64,000 bases of DNA from Oscillospiraceae bacterium (GCA_015068305.1 SVKV01000001.1:1-64000), one strand, 5' to 3'; counted from the stretch's first letter, positions 1-9,927 are shown. Program-made: numbers and translations. The notes: a model not told the origin generated them from the sequence alone.

Positions 1-141
1 GTGGCCGAGCGTTAGCGAGGTCGGATGAGGTGTAGCCGCAAAGCGGCGTTTAATCCTCTTTTTACACCTCATCAGTCACCTTCGGTGACAGCTTCTCCTC
101 AAGGAGAAGCCTTTGACAATAATCGGCAAACTCCAATTTGA
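1..141. repeat. Intergenic repeat, core class C (GGCTTCTCC..GAGGAGAAGC..TCACC..GGTGA), truncated by window start, ends with shared terminal motif
   Basis: Reverse complement of the sequence at 32457-32592; right boundary cggcaaactccaatttg at 124-140. Confidence 0.85.
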
Positions 142-168
142 AAGCCTCTCCGTTGGGAGAGGCTTTTC

Positions 169-651
169 TTATCCGATGATGATCACCTGGCCGGTTTCCT
201 CGTTATAGGCCGCTTCAACGGTTTGGTTTACATAATCTTCAAGACCGAGGCCGAACATATTCCGGTGGGTGTGAAAAATGGAGTGGGTATCGGCGGCAAA
301 CTTGTTGCCGTCGGCGTCCTCCAGCAGCACCGTAAATTTGATGGTGTCCCGGACACTGCCGCCCTTGGGATTGCAGAGCTTGGTTTTACAGAAATGGTAG
401 CTGCCGGGACAGCGGAAAATGTTGAAGGTTCGCATAGCACAGAAAACCAGAATGGGGCCGATGACGATGGCAATGGTTACCCAGATCATTACAGTCTGTT
501 CGCCGGAGTGGTAGTGGTAGCCCCGGGTGCTGAGCCAGAAAATCAGCAGCAGAATCGGGATGCACACCGCACAGATGAACAGGTACATCTTCACATAGGC
601 CATATCCAGGGAATACCAGAGCTTCCGGCGGATCTCTTTTACATCCTTCAT
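169..651 (-). CDS. Hypothetical membrane protein (about 160 aa, two hydrophobic segments)
   Basis: ORF MKDVKEIRRKLWYSLDMAYVKMYLFICAVCIPILLLIFW...; start overlaps the end of the upstream gene. Confidence 0.7.
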   Translation of the reverse strand: MKDVKEIRRKLWYSLDMAYVKMYLFICAVCIPILLLIFWLSTRGYHYHSGEQTVMIWVTIAIVIGPILVFCAMRTFNIFRCPGSYHFCKTKLCNPKGGSVRDTIKFTVLLEDADGNKFAADTHSIFHTHRNMFGLGLEDYVNQTVEAAYNEETGQVIIIG

Positions 652-1388
652 AGACTCTCCTCCAGCTGTTTTCGGAAATCGGTGACCTTGCGCTGCAGTT
701 TTTCCACCTGGCCGATGGCTTCGTTGATCCGGTCCATCCGGGTATACTGGGTAGCGGAACTGAGGAAGACCGTGGGTTCCAGGAAATAGCAGTGCAGTTC
801 CAGCGGAATTTCCAGAGCATCCAGCGCTTCTTTCAGCCGCAGCAGCCAGATTTTGCAGGCCTCGCCGGCTGCTTCCGGGGCGGAGTAGATATCTGCCAGA
901 TCCTGCCGGGATTTGAGTTGGCCGGCATTGGTGCCGTTGAACTGATTCCGACGCTGGGTCAAAAGGGCCCGGTTTGCTTCCAGCAGGGGCGTGACCGCTT
1001 CCGCGCAGTACAGTGCCTCCAGCCGGTGCCATTCCCGGCTTCCGTCGTTGCAGGCTTCCCAGGCCGGAAGGGCGGCAAGCTGTGCTTCCAGCTCTGCCAG
1101 CCGGGCAGATACCGCCTCTTTCTCCCGCTGGGCGGCGGCCAGCGCGGTTTCCGCTTTCTGAACGCCATGGCGCAGGGCGGTTTCGGCTTCCTCTTTTTTG
1201 CCTGAGAGTTTGTCCCGCAAGGACCGGAAGCTGCCGCCGTATTCCAGCTGCGCCACCTTGGCCTCCCGGAGGTCAAACATTGCCTGCCGCAGGGCTTCTT
1301 CCGACCGGGCCAGCTGTTGCTTCAGCCGGAGCAGCTGCACTTCCAGACAATAACGGTCTTGAGTTTGGACGAAAGTCCGATTCTCCAT
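648..1388 (-). CDS. Coiled-coil hypothetical protein
   Basis: ORF MENRTFVQTQDRYCLEVQLLRLKQQLARSEEALRQA..., heptad-rich; RBS-like ggaggt just upstream. Confidence 0.7.
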   Translation of the reverse strand: MENRTFVQTQDRYCLEVQLLRLKQQLARSEEALRQAMFDLREAKVAQLEYGGSFRSLRDKLSGKKEEAETALRHGVQKAETALAAAQREKEAVSARLAELEAQLAALPAWEACNDGSREWHRLEALYCAEAVTPLLEANRALLTQRRNQFNGTNAGQLKSRQDLADIYSAPEAAGEACKIWLLRLKEALDALEIPLELHCYFLEPTVFLSSATQYTRMDRINEAIGQVEKLQRKVTDFRKQLEESL

Positions 1389-1410
1389 GAAATCACCTCC
1401 ATGTTTCGTA

Positions 1411-1441
1411 TCGGGCAGTAATGCTGGATTACTGCCCGATT
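1411..1441. terminator. Hairpin between hflC and coiled-coil gene
   Basis: cgggcagtaat-gctgg-attactgcccg inverted repeat. Confidence 0.5.
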
Positions 1442-1475
1442 GTCAGTCGCGAATTGCCTGCCGGTGCATACCGGC

Positions 1476-2351
1476 TCAATTAGCGCCGGTGAGGATCTGG
1501 GCAAGCTCGGATTCTCCGTCCAGGATGACGGTCTTTTCCTTGCCGGTGAGGCTCTGCTTCAGAGCATCCAGGGCCAGGGTGAATTCGTAGAATTCCTTCT
1601 TGTCGTCGGTGTTGTAGGCCTCTGCCAGCAGCCGCATGTACTCGGCCTCACCCTCAGCCTCCAGCTTGGCGGCCTCGGCCTGGGCGTTGGAGACGATGAT
1701 ATTCACCTGCTTATCCACGTCGTTGCGGATGATGGAGGCATCGTAGTTGCCGTCGGCGGTGTACTTTTCGGCCATCTGATTCCGCTCGGAGATCATCCGG
1801 TTGTAGACCGCATTCAGATTGGAGTCGGGCAGATCAAAGCGCTTGATCTTCACGTCCTCCACGTTGATGCCGTACTGCTTGGCCAGGGCATCCACGTCGG
1901 TGGCGATGCCTGCATAGATGTCGTTGCGCTTGGCGCCGTCTTCCATATTGATGATGTCCGCCTGGGCCAGGGTACCCATAACGGTCTTCAGCTCATTGTA
2001 GGTCAGAGCGTTCAGACGCTCCTCTGCCACGGTGGCATTGCCCAGGGTCTGGTAGAACAGCTTGGGGTCGTTGATGGACCAGAGGATGTAGCAGTCCACG
2101 GTCATATTCTGCTTGTCGGAGGTCAGAACCTCAGAGGGCGGAATGTCGTAGAACTGGGTGGCCTTGGTGAAATAGCGGATATGATCCAGGAAGGGGACCT
2201 TGAAGTGGAGGCCCGGCTGGGAAGTGGTTTCAATGATCTGGGAGAACCGGACGGTACAGGCGTACTCGTTTTCCCGGACAGTGTACATGGAGTTGGTGAT
2301 GCCCAGGATCAGAACCAGGGCGATGAGCAGGGCAATCATTTTGAATTTCAT
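1476..2351 (-). CDS. hflC: SPFH-domain protease modulator HflC
   Basis: MKFKMIALLIALVLILGITNSMYTVRENEYACTVRFSQI..., SPFH family, paired with HflK-like gene. Confidence 0.85.
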   Translation of the reverse strand: MKFKMIALLIALVLILGITNSMYTVRENEYACTVRFSQIIETTSQPGLHFKVPFLDHIRYFTKATQFYDIPPSEVLTSDKQNMTVDCYILWSINDPKLFYQTLGNATVAEERLNALTYNELKTVMGTLAQADIINMEDGAKRNDIYAGIATDVDALAKQYGINVEDVKIKRFDLPDSNLNAVYNRMISERNQMAEKYTADGNYDASIIRNDVDKQVNIIVSNAQAEAAKLEAEGEAEYMRLLAEAYNTDDKKEFYEFTLALDALKQSLTGKEKTVILDGESELAQILTGAN

Positions 2352-2352
2352 A

Positions 2353-3369
2353 TTAGTTCACACCTCCGTCAGAAGTGGTATCCACCAGAGATTCCAGGGG
2401 CAGCAGCATCTGCACATCGTCGCCTGCGCCGGAGGAAGTGTTGATGTACAGCTTCACACCGGGGAGGATGTCCTGGATGGCTTCGTAGTACATACGGGAT
2501 CTGGTGATCTGGGGGTTTTTGGCGTATTCTTCGTACATGGCGGTGAACATGGCCACCTGCTCACGGGCTTCGTTGATACGCTTCTGTTTCAGATATTCGG
2601 CGTTCTGGGTCAGCTTGTCCGCCTGGGCCTTGGCCTGGGGCAGCTGGGCATTCTGATAGGCCTTGGCATCGTTGACCACGGTTTCTGCCTTCTGCTTGGC
2701 GGTTTCCACAGCTTTGAAGGCCTCGATGACATCCTGGGTGGGAGGTTCTGCATCCTGAATCTTCACGTCCACCAGAGTCAGACCGATGTCGTACTCGGAA
2801 AGAATGTCGGTAACCAGGGTCTTGACCTGCATCTGGATGTTTTCCTTGCCGTCGGTCAGCACGGAATCGACGGTGGAGGAGCCCACCACGTTGCGGACCT
2901 GGCTCTGGATCAGATTTTTGAGGATCAGCTCCGGCTCGTCGGAGGAGAAGAGATAGGCCTGGGGATTGGAGATCTTGTACTCGACGAAGAAGTCCACGTT
3001 GACGATGTTGTAGTCACCGGTGATCATGGAGCTTTCGTTGTCCACAGGAATGCCATAGTAATCGTTGCCTGCGGTGGTGTAGCCCAGCTCGATCTTCTGG
3101 TAAACGTTGACGTCCACCTTATGTACCTGCTGGATGCCGAAAGGAAGCTTGAAGTGGACGCCGGCATCCACCACATCGGTGACCTTGCCGAAGGTGGTGA
3201 CCACGGCCTGCTGCTTGTCATTGACGGTGTAGAAGCAGCTCAGAGCACCGGAGGCCAGGATGATCGCCAGGAACACCAGGATCACGGTGCTGCCCATTTT
3301 TTTGAAGCTGGTCTTTTTCTTGGGGGGCTTTCCCTCGTTCTGAGGGGGCCACTGGAAGTTGTTGTCCAT
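2353..3369 (-). CDS. hflK: SPFH-domain protease modulator HflK
   Basis: N-terminal TM then SPFH domain; upstream of hflC in same orientation. Confidence 0.85.
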   Translation of the reverse strand: MDNNFQWPPQNEGKPPKKKTSFKKMGSTVILVFLAIILASGALSCFYTVNDKQQAVVTTFGKVTDVVDAGVHFKLPFGIQQVHKVDVNVYQKIELGYTTAGNDYYGIPVDNESSMITGDYNIVNVDFFVEYKISNPQAYLFSSDEPELILKNLIQSQVRNVVGSSTVDSVLTDGKENIQMQVKTLVTDILSEYDIGLTLVDVKIQDAEPPTQDVIEAFKAVETAKQKAETVVNDAKAYQNAQLPQAKAQADKLTQNAEYLKQKRINEAREQVAMFTAMYEEYAKNPQITRSRMYYEAIQDILPGVKLYINTSSGAGDDVQMLLPLESLVDTTSDGGVN

Positions 3370-3411
3370 ATGGGTATTCTCCTTTTATATTAATGTGTTT
3401 GCCGTGTGAGG

Positions 3412-3753
3412 TTACTGCCGCTCAAAGTCCAGGAACCGGGTGCCCTGGAAATGGAGCTTGCCGCTGTCGCCTTCCACCAGGTAGCCGAACCGGTCCCGGG
3501 GGATCTGAAGCTCCAGCCGGTCGCCGGACTCGAACTGGAAGGTGGCGAAGTAGGTGGTGTGGGCATGGTCACCCCGGACATGGGTCCGCTTGGTGACCAC
3601 GGTCGCTGCTGAGGTCAATCGGGGAGATGCGTCGTTTTTCCGCTCGGATTTGGCATTTTTCACCAGAGTGCTGATCAGCACACCGATCACCAGGCCAAAG
3701 ACACCGAGAAACATGATGGGGAAAATGAAATCAATAATACCGAACATGGCCAT
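3412..3753 (-). CDS. DUF2500-like membrane protein
   Basis: TM segment plus VVTKRTHVRGDHAHTTYFATFQFESGDRLELQIPRDRFGYLVEGDSGKLHFQGTRFLDFER. Confidence 0.75.
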   Translation of the reverse strand: MAMFGIIDFIFPIMFLGVFGLVIGVLISTLVKNAKSERKNDASPRLTSAATVVTKRTHVRGDHAHTTYFATFQFESGDRLELQIPRDRFGYLVEGDSGKLHFQGTRFLDFERQ

Positions 3754-3771
3754 TTTACTGTTTTCCTTTCT

Positions 3772-4323
3772 TTATTCCAGATCTGCGATCATTCCATCTG
3801 CCTGATCCTTCAGCCGGGCGGCGATCCAGGCGGTGAGCATGATCCGCAGGACCTGGGTGACTTTTTTTCTGGCGCCGGGGTAGGGCTCTGTGTAGTTTGC
3901 CATCACTTCCTCCAAAGCTTCGCCCCATTCGGTGGTGCCGCCGATGTGGCGGGCCCGGGCGGCCAGGCTGACGAATTTGAAGTAGAGGACTGCGTCGTCG
4001 ATGATGTCGTCACTTTCGTCGGTGAGGGAGCCGTTGATGTAGCTCAGAAGGGAACAGATCTGTTCCAGCGGCAGAGCTCCCTTGAGCATATTGATGATAA
4101 TGATCCGGCAGACCTGCTCCATATTATACCGCTTGTTCTGGGGGGGAGCGAGAAATCCCCGCTTGACCCAGTTCTGAACGGTGTAGGTCTCAAGACCTGT
4201 GATGCTGGAAACCTGGCTCAGGGACAGACCGCCGGCCAGGAACATGGACTGAAACAGTCCGTCGGTCCGGTCGGCATTGCTGCGCAGACCTTCCAGGGTG
4301 GTTCCGGGTATGATCCAGTTCAT
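3772..4323 (-). CDS. DUF1836 (MerR-like helix-turn-helix) protein
   Basis: SLSQVSSITGLETYTVQNWVKRGFLAPPQNKRYNMEQVCRIIIINMLKGALPLEQICSLLSYING. Confidence 0.75.
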   Translation of the reverse strand: MNWIIPGTTLEGLRSNADRTDGLFQSMFLAGGLSLSQVSSITGLETYTVQNWVKRGFLAPPQNKRYNMEQVCRIIIINMLKGALPLEQICSLLSYINGSLTDESDDIIDDAVLYFKFVSLAARARHIGGTTEWGEALEEVMANYTEPYPGARKKVTQVLRIMLTAWIAARLKDQADGMIADLE

Positions 4324-4517
4324 TGGGGGTACCTCCTTTGCTTTCTGGTACTATGATATTACCACATGGACATATGACTGTCAAGAGGGGTCATAAAACA
4401 TTTACAAATCGTACACAATTAGAAATGTGCCTTTCCGAAGGACGGCAAAACGCGATTCCCTCTTTACGGAAGCAAATTTCTGTTGTACAATAGAGAACAT
4501 AAAGATAATGGGAGGGT

Positions 4518-4943
4518 ATGACCGTGAACTGCGTCAAATGCGGCAGAGAAATCGAAAATGACCAGGTGTTCTGCCAGACATGTCTGGAGGCCATGGAAGC
4601 CTATCCGGTGAAACCCGGCACCGTGGTACATATCCCGAAGCACCCGGAAGAGGAGCTTGAGAAAAAGCCTGCGCCCCGGAAGAAGGTGCTGACACCGGAA
4701 GAGCAGATCCGGCGGCTGAAGAAAAAGGTCCTGGGCCTGCGGATCGGTCTGGCGGTGATGCTGCTGGTCTGCGGTCTGCTGTGCTTTGCGGTGGGCCGGG
4801 TAGCTTCGGAGCTGGACTTCTACCGGTTCCTGGGCAAGAACTATAACACGGTGGAAACACCTCCGACGAAACCGGCGGCAACGGTTGCCCCCACTGAGGC
4901 ACCCACCGAGACCCGCTGGCTGCCGGAGATCACCGAGCCTTAA
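4518..4943 (+). CDS. Zinc-ribbon membrane protein with TEAPTE-type C-terminal segment
   Basis: MTVNCVKCGREIENDQVFCQTCLEAM...; one TM; APTEAPTETRWLPEI tail. Confidence 0.7.
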   Translation: MTVNCVKCGREIENDQVFCQTCLEAMEAYPVKPGTVVHIPKHPEEELEKKPAPRKKVLTPEEQIRRLKKKVLGLRIGLAVMLLVCGLLCFAVGRVASELDFYRFLGKNYNTVETPPTKPAATVAPTEAPTETRWLPEITEP

Positions 4944-4948
4944 CCCGA

Positions 4949-4964
4949 TGTTTCACGTGAAACG
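4949..4964. promoter_or_regulatory. parS: parS site 1 (tgtttcacgtgaaacg)
   Basis: 15/16 match to the ParB/Spo0J parS consensus TGTTTCACGTGAAACA, just upstream of parA-parB. Confidence 0.95.
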
Positions 4965-5148
4965 CCGGCAGCGTCGGCAGGCAATTCGTGCAAGGTGCGC
5001 TGCGCTGCCCTGCTGCCCACCCGCTCGGTAACGTTAGATTTCGGAGCACGACACAAAAAGGTCGGACCGAATAAGAATTGCCGAACCGGGTTGATGGGGC
5101 AGGTCGCCTGACCTCTGCCAGTCACGCCATGATCACCAGCCATTGGCT

Positions 5149-5164
5149 GGTTTCACGTGAAACA
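5149..5164. promoter_or_regulatory. parS: parS site 2 (ggtttcacgtgaaaca)
   Basis: 15/16 match to the parS consensus, about 60 bp upstream of parA. Confidence 0.95.
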
Positions 5165-5224
5165 ATGGTTGATTTCCGGAAAACACCTTGCTATAATACC
5201 TAGGAAACATACAGGAGGATAGAA

Positions 5225-5980
5225 ATGGGAAAGATAATTGCGGTCGTCAATCAGAAGGGCGGCGTGGGCAAGACCACCACCGCCGTGAATCTGACGGCAG
5301 CCCTCCATGACCTGGGTCTGAAGGTCCTGCTCTGTGACTTTGACCCCCAGGCCAATGCCACCTCCGGCCTTGGGGTGGATAAAAAGAAAATCAAGAATTC
5401 CGTTTACGATGTGGTTATCAACGATGTGCCCGCTTCCGCTGCCGTTGTCCGGACAAAGTTTGGCGATGTGCTGCCCAGCCATCCGGACCTGGCCGGTGCC
5501 GGCGTGGAGCTGCTCAGCGTGCCCAACCCCAACCACCGGCTGGGAGAAGCCCTGAAGGAAGTAAAGGACAGCTACGATGTGATCTTCATTGACTGCCCCC
5601 CTTCCCTGGAGCTGCTGACGCTGAACGGCCTCTCTGCTGCAGACAGCATTCTGGTCCCCGTCCAGTGCGAGTACTACGCTCTGGAGGGCCTTTCGGATCT
5701 GATGGCAACATTACGGATGGTGAAGAAGCGGATCAACCCCCGACTGGAGATCTTCGGCGTGGCGCTGACCATGTTCGATGGCAGAACCAATTTCTCCACC
5801 CAGGTGGCCCAGGAGGTCCGCCGCCACTTCCCCGGCAAGGTCTTTGCCACCGTCGTTCCACGGAACATCCGTCTGGCGGAGGCCCCCAGCCACGGACTTC
5901 CCGTGATGGCATACGACCGGAGCAGCCGGGGCGCTGTGGCCTACAAAGCTATGGCGGAGGAAATAAAAAGAAAACTGTAA
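5225..5980 (+). CDS. parA: Chromosome partitioning ATPase ParA/Soj
   Basis: MGKIIAVVNQKGGVGKTTTAVNLTAAL deviant Walker A. Confidence 0.97.
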   Translation: MGKIIAVVNQKGGVGKTTTAVNLTAALHDLGLKVLLCDFDPQANATSGLGVDKKKIKNSVYDVVINDVPASAAVVRTKFGDVLPSHPDLAGAGVELLSVPNPNHRLGEALKEVKDSYDVIFIDCPPSLELLTLNGLSAADSILVPVQCEYYALEGLSDLMATLRMVKKRINPRLEIFGVALTMFDGRTNFSTQVAQEVRRHFPGKVFATVVPRNIRLAEAPSHGLPVMAYDRSSRGAVAYKAMAEEIKRKL

Positions 5981-6098
5981 TGCAAAATGCAAAATGCAGA
6001 ATGCAGAATGAAGGTGTCGGCCGTGCCGACATGATTAAAATATGGCCAAGGACATGGGATATTCTGCGTAATGCGTTTCGATTTCTGCATTTATCATG
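5979..6098. repeat. Intergenic repeat class A (AATGCAAAATGCAGAATG ... inverted)
   Basis: aatgcaaaatgcaaaatgcagaatgcagaatg on the left, attctgcgtaatgcg...tttctgcattt on the right. Confidence 0.75.
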
Positions 6099-6115
6099 AC
6101 GAAAGGAATGATACA

Positions 6116-6979
6116 ATGGCATCAAACAAGGGATTGGGCAAGGGCCTTGGGGCGCTGCTGGGTGATTTTGAAGAGATCACCGCAGAAAAGAGCGCCTACC
6201 AGCTCCTGCCGATCTATAAAGTAGAGCCCAATCCGGACCAGCCCCGGCGGGACTTTGACGAGGAAGAGCTCCAGGCGCTGGCCGATTCCATCACGGAGCA
6301 TGGCATCATCCAGCCTCTGACGGTGCGGCAGCTCAGCAGCGGCTACTACCAGATCATCGCCGGTGAACGGCGCTGGCGGGCAGCCCGGATCGCAGGACTT
6401 TCCGAGGTCCCTGTGGTGGTCATGGAGGCTGACGATAAAAAAGCCATGGAGCTGGCGCTGATCGAAAACCTCCAGCGGCAGGACCTGAACCCCGTGGAAG
6501 AAGCCCTGGGCTACCAAAGCCTCATGGAAGACTACGGTCTGACCCAGGAGGATGCGGCCAGACGGGTGGGAAAATCCCGGCCTGCGGTGGCAAACGCCCT
6601 GCGTCTGCTGAATCTTACCCCCGAGGTGCTGGAAAAGGTACGCGCCGGAGAACTGACCGCCGGTCACGCCCGGGCGGTTCTGACGCTGAAAACCGAGAAG
6701 AAGCAGCTGGCTGCCGCCCAGAAGATCGCAGCCCTGGGACTTTCAGTCCGGCAGGCGGAGCTGCTGTGCCGGAACATGGCAAAGGAAGCTCCCCCGGTAA
6801 AGGAAGAAACCACCCTGAAGGTGGACTATGTGGCCGAGTGCGAGAAGCAGCTGAGCAAGCACCTGGGCCGGGGCGTTAAGATCGTCAACGGCAAGCGCAA
6901 GGGCCGCTTTGAACTGGAATTCTACGGACAGGAAGACCTGCAGGTTTTGCTGGACGCACTGATGAAACTTCAAAAATAA
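6116..6979 (+). CDS. parB: Chromosome partitioning protein ParB/Spo0J
   Basis: MASNKGLGKGLGALLGDFEEI...; ParB nuclease-like GERRWRAARIAG and HTH; track start (6071) lies inside the repeat, 6116 preferred. Confidence 0.95.
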   Translation: MASNKGLGKGLGALLGDFEEITAEKSAYQLLPIYKVEPNPDQPRRDFDEEELQALADSITEHGIIQPLTVRQLSSGYYQIIAGERRWRAARIAGLSEVPVVVMEADDKKAMELALIENLQRQDLNPVEEALGYQSLMEDYGLTQEDAARRVGKSRPAVANALRLLNLTPEVLEKVRAGELTAGHARAVLTLKTEKKQLAAAQKIAALGLSVRQAELLCRNMAKEAPPVKEETTLKVDYVAECEKQLSKHLGRGVKIVNGKRKGRFELEFYGQEDLQVLLDALMKLQK

Positions 6980-7002
6980 CATCTCAAAGAGAGGTAATTG
7001 AT

Positions 7003-8337
7003 ATGCTGGATATTATGAAGATCAGACTGAACCCCGACGAAGTGAAGGCCGGTCTGAAGGCAAAAGAAGTGGACTGCGATGCCATTGTGGATCGCATCCT
7101 GATGCTGGACAAGGAAATCAAGGCTCTGAAGACTTCTTCCGAGACCAAGACTGCCCAGAAGAACAAGATCTCCAAGGAAAACGGCAAGCTCTTCGGCATG
7201 AAGAAGGGCCTGGAGAAGAAGGGTGAGGACACCTCTGCTGTGGATGCCCAGATTGAGGCAAACAAGGCAGAGTCCGTCCGTCTGGACAACGCCGTTGCGG
7301 AAGAGGCTGCCCTGCTGAAGGAAAAGACCGCCGAATTCCGCACCTGCATGCTGGCCCTGCCCAACCTGCCCGATGCCGACCTGTTGCCCGGCGGCAAGGA
7401 GAACAACCAGCCCCTGCGCTACATCGGCGAGAAGCACTCCTTTGACTTCGAGCCCAAGCACCATGTGGACCTGTGCACCAGCTTAGGCCTCATCGACTAC
7501 GAGCGTGGTGTCAAGCTGGCCGGCTCCGGCAACTGGATGTACACCGGCATGGGCGCACGGCTGGAGTGGGCACTGCTGAACTACTTCATCGACACCCACA
7601 CCGCCGACGGCTACGATTTCATCCTGCCTCCCCACATGCTGGAGTACGCCTGCGGTGAGACCGCCGGCCAGTTCCCCAAGTTCGCCGACGAGGTCTTCAA
7701 GATCGCCAACCATCCCACCGAAGGCGGCATCTTCTACATGCTGCCCACCGCTGAGGCTGCCCTGGCTTCCGTCTACCGGGATGAGATTCTGACCGAGGCT
7801 GACCTGCCCAAGAAGTTCTTTGCCTACACCCCCTGCTTCCGCCGTGAGGCAGGTTCCCACCGTGCCGACGAGCGGGGCATGGTCCGGGGCCACCAGTTCA
7901 ACAAGGTGGAAATGTTCCAGTTCACCACCGCCGAGGGCTCCGATGCCGCATTCGATGAGCTGGTCACCAAGGCAGAGGCTCTGGTTGCCGGTCTGGGCCT
8001 CCACTTCCGCACTGTGAAGCTGGCAGCAGGCGACTGCTCCGCATCCATGGCCAGAACCTACGATATCGAGATTCTGATCCCCTCCATGAACGGCTACAAG
8101 GAAGTCTCCTCCGTTTCCAACGCCCGTGACTACCAGGCTCGCCGGGGCAACTGCCGCTACCGCCGTGCCGACGGCAAGCTGGACTTCGTCCACACCCTGA
8201 ACGGCTCCGGCCTGGCTACTTCCAGAATTTTCCCCGCCATCGTGGAGCAGAACCAGAGAGCCGACGGCTCCGTGGTGGTTCCCGAGGTGCTGCGCAAGTA
8301 CCTGGGCGGCATCGAAGTCATTGAGCCCAAGAAATGA
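7003..8337 (+). CDS. serS: Seryl-tRNA synthetase
   Basis: MLDIMKIRLNPDEVKAGLKAKE..., class II aaRS motifs (FRREAGSHRADERGMVRGHQFNKVEMF). Confidence 0.97.
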   Translation: MLDIMKIRLNPDEVKAGLKAKEVDCDAIVDRILMLDKEIKALKTSSETKTAQKNKISKENGKLFGMKKGLEKKGEDTSAVDAQIEANKAESVRLDNAVAEEAALLKEKTAEFRTCMLALPNLPDADLLPGGKENNQPLRYIGEKHSFDFEPKHHVDLCTSLGLIDYERGVKLAGSGNWMYTGMGARLEWALLNYFIDTHTADGYDFILPPHMLEYACGETAGQFPKFADEVFKIANHPTEGGIFYMLPTAEAALASVYRDEILTEADLPKKFFAYTPCFRREAGSHRADERGMVRGHQFNKVEMFQFTTAEGSDAAFDELVTKAEALVAGLGLHFRTVKLAAGDCSASMARTYDIEILIPSMNGYKEVSSVSNARDYQARRGNCRYRRADGKLDFVHTLNGSGLATSRIFPAIVEQNQRADGSVVVPEVLRKYLGGIEVIEPKK

Positions 8338-8410
8338 GGAATGAGGAATTAGGAATGAGAAATGATTCTTTACGTCTTCATCAATTCCTAATTCCTAATT
8401 CATAATTCCG
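8335..8410. repeat. Short palindromic intergenic repeat (GAGGAATTAGGAATGA / ATTCCTAATTCCTAATTC)
   Basis: Inverted arms seen directly around the serS stop codon. Confidence 0.6.
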
Positions 8411-8432
8411 AATCAAGAAAGGAACGATACAT

Positions 8433-8900
8433 ATGTCCAAAAAAATGAAGCCCTCCTGGTGGGATGAGTTTATCGCCTTTGCCGTTAAGGGCAATGCCAT
8501 GGCGCTGGCTGTCGGTACCATCATCGGTGCTGCTTTCTCCACCATCACCAAGAGTCTGACCGATGACATCATCATGCCCATCATTGCCATCTTCATGGGC
8601 GGCATCGACTTCTCCGAAATGAAGATCGTCCTGCCCCGGCTCTTCGGACCTGAGAAGCTGGATGAAGCCGGCAACGTGATTCTGAACACCCTGAACTACG
8701 GCAACTTCATCTCCGCCGTCATCAACTTCGCCATTCTGGCCCTGGTGGTGTTCTGGCTGGTCAGGAGCCTGAACAAGCTCAGCGAGCTGGGCAAGAAGAA
8801 GGAAGAAGAGGCCGCTGCTGCCGAGCCTCCCGCACCTCCCGCACCCTCCGCTGAGGAAGTTCTGCTGACCGAAATCCGGGATTTGCTGAAAAACAAATAA
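8433..8900 (+). CDS. mscL: Large-conductance mechanosensitive channel
   Basis: WDEFIAFAVKGNAMALAVGTIIGAAFSTITKSLTDDIIMPIIAIFMGGIDF. Confidence 0.95.
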   Translation: MSKKMKPSWWDEFIAFAVKGNAMALAVGTIIGAAFSTITKSLTDDIIMPIIAIFMGGIDFSEMKIVLPRLFGPEKLDEAGNVILNTLNYGNFISAVINFAILALVVFWLVRSLNKLSELGKKKEEEAAAAEPPAPPAPSAEEVLLTEIRDLLKNK

Positions 8901-8901
8901 C

Positions 8902-8929
8902 AAAAAGCCCCCAAACACGGGGGCTTTTT
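8902..8929 (+). terminator. Rho-independent terminator after mscL
   Basis: aaaaagcccccaaacacgggggctttttag. Confidence 0.85.
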
Positions 8930-9056
8930 AGCATTATGTAGAATTAAACGAAACTTATCGATAAATGTTTGACAAATAAAGTCTGATTCTATATAATGAA
9001 GAATGCTGAGAAAAAACATATTTAACATAGAAGATTTCAGAAAGGACGGATCATTC

Positions 9057-9911
9057 ATGTTCAAAATTGTTCGCAAGAAGGAGCTGAACTCCGCTGTCAC
9101 CCTGATGGAGATCGAGGCACCCTTCATTGCAAAGAAGGCCAAGGCCGGTCAGTTCATCATCTTCCGCATCGATGAGAAGGGCGAGCGTGTTCCCCTGACC
9201 ATCGCAGGTTACGACCGTGAGGCCGGTACCGTTACCATCATCTTCCAGAAGGTCGGCTTCTCCACCATCGCGCTGGGCGCTATGAACGAAGGCGACTACA
9301 TCCTGGATTTCGTCGGCCCCCTGGGCAAGCCCACTCCTGTTGAGGGCAAGAAGAAGGTCTGTGTCGTTGGCGGCGGCGTCGGCTGCGCCATCGCTCTGCC
9401 CTCTGCCCGCGGCTTCAAGGAAGCAGGCGCTGAGGTTACCGTCATTGTCGGTTTCCGCAGCAAGGACATCGTCATCCTGGAAGAGGAATTCAAGGAAGTT
9501 GCTGATCACTTCATTCTGATGACCGACGACGGCACCTACGGCCGCCACGGCCTGGTCACCCAGCCCCTGAAGGAGCTGCTGGAGGCCGGTGAGCAGTTCG
9601 ACGAGGTTCTGGCAATCGGACCCATCCCCATGATGAAGTTCGTTTCCCTGACCACCAAGCCCTTCGGCACCCATACCTCCGTCTCCCTGAACCCCATCAT
9701 GGTCGACGGCACCGGCATGTGCGGCGGCTGCCGCGTCACCGTTGGCGGCGAAGTGAAGTTCGCCTGCGTCGACGGCCCCGAGTTCGACGGCCACCAGGTT
9801 GACTTTGCCGAGCTGATGAGCCGCAACAGCACCTACCGCTGCCGCGAAGCTGAAGTTACCGAAACCCACGCCTGCCGCATGGAAGCCATGGGCAAGGCTC
9901 TGATCAAGTAA
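9057..9911 (+). CDS. Sulfide/dihydroorotate dehydrogenase-like FAD/NAD-binding protein (NfnA-like small subunit)
   Basis: MFKIVRKKELNSAVTLMEIEAPFIAKKAKAGQF...; C-terminal Cys cluster GMCGGCRVTVGGEVKFACVDGPEFDGH; start chosen after aaaggacgg RBS. Confidence 0.9.
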   Translation: MFKIVRKKELNSAVTLMEIEAPFIAKKAKAGQFIIFRIDEKGERVPLTIAGYDREAGTVTIIFQKVGFSTIALGAMNEGDYILDFVGPLGKPTPVEGKKKVCVVGGGVGCAIALPSARGFKEAGAEVTVIVGFRSKDIVILEEEFKEVADHFILMTDDGTYGRHGLVTQPLKELLEAGEQFDEVLAIGPIPMMKFVSLTTKPFGTHTSVSLNPIMVDGTGMCGGCRVTVGGEVKFACVDGPEFDGHQVDFAELMSRNSTYRCREAEVTETHACRMEAMGKALIK

Positions 9912-9927
9912 GAAGGAGGATACTGTA

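Noticed and set aside
1476-3369. hflK/hflC considered as SPFH-based antiphage defence module
   Set aside because: Standard hflK-hflC pair with no associated defence effector genes nearby
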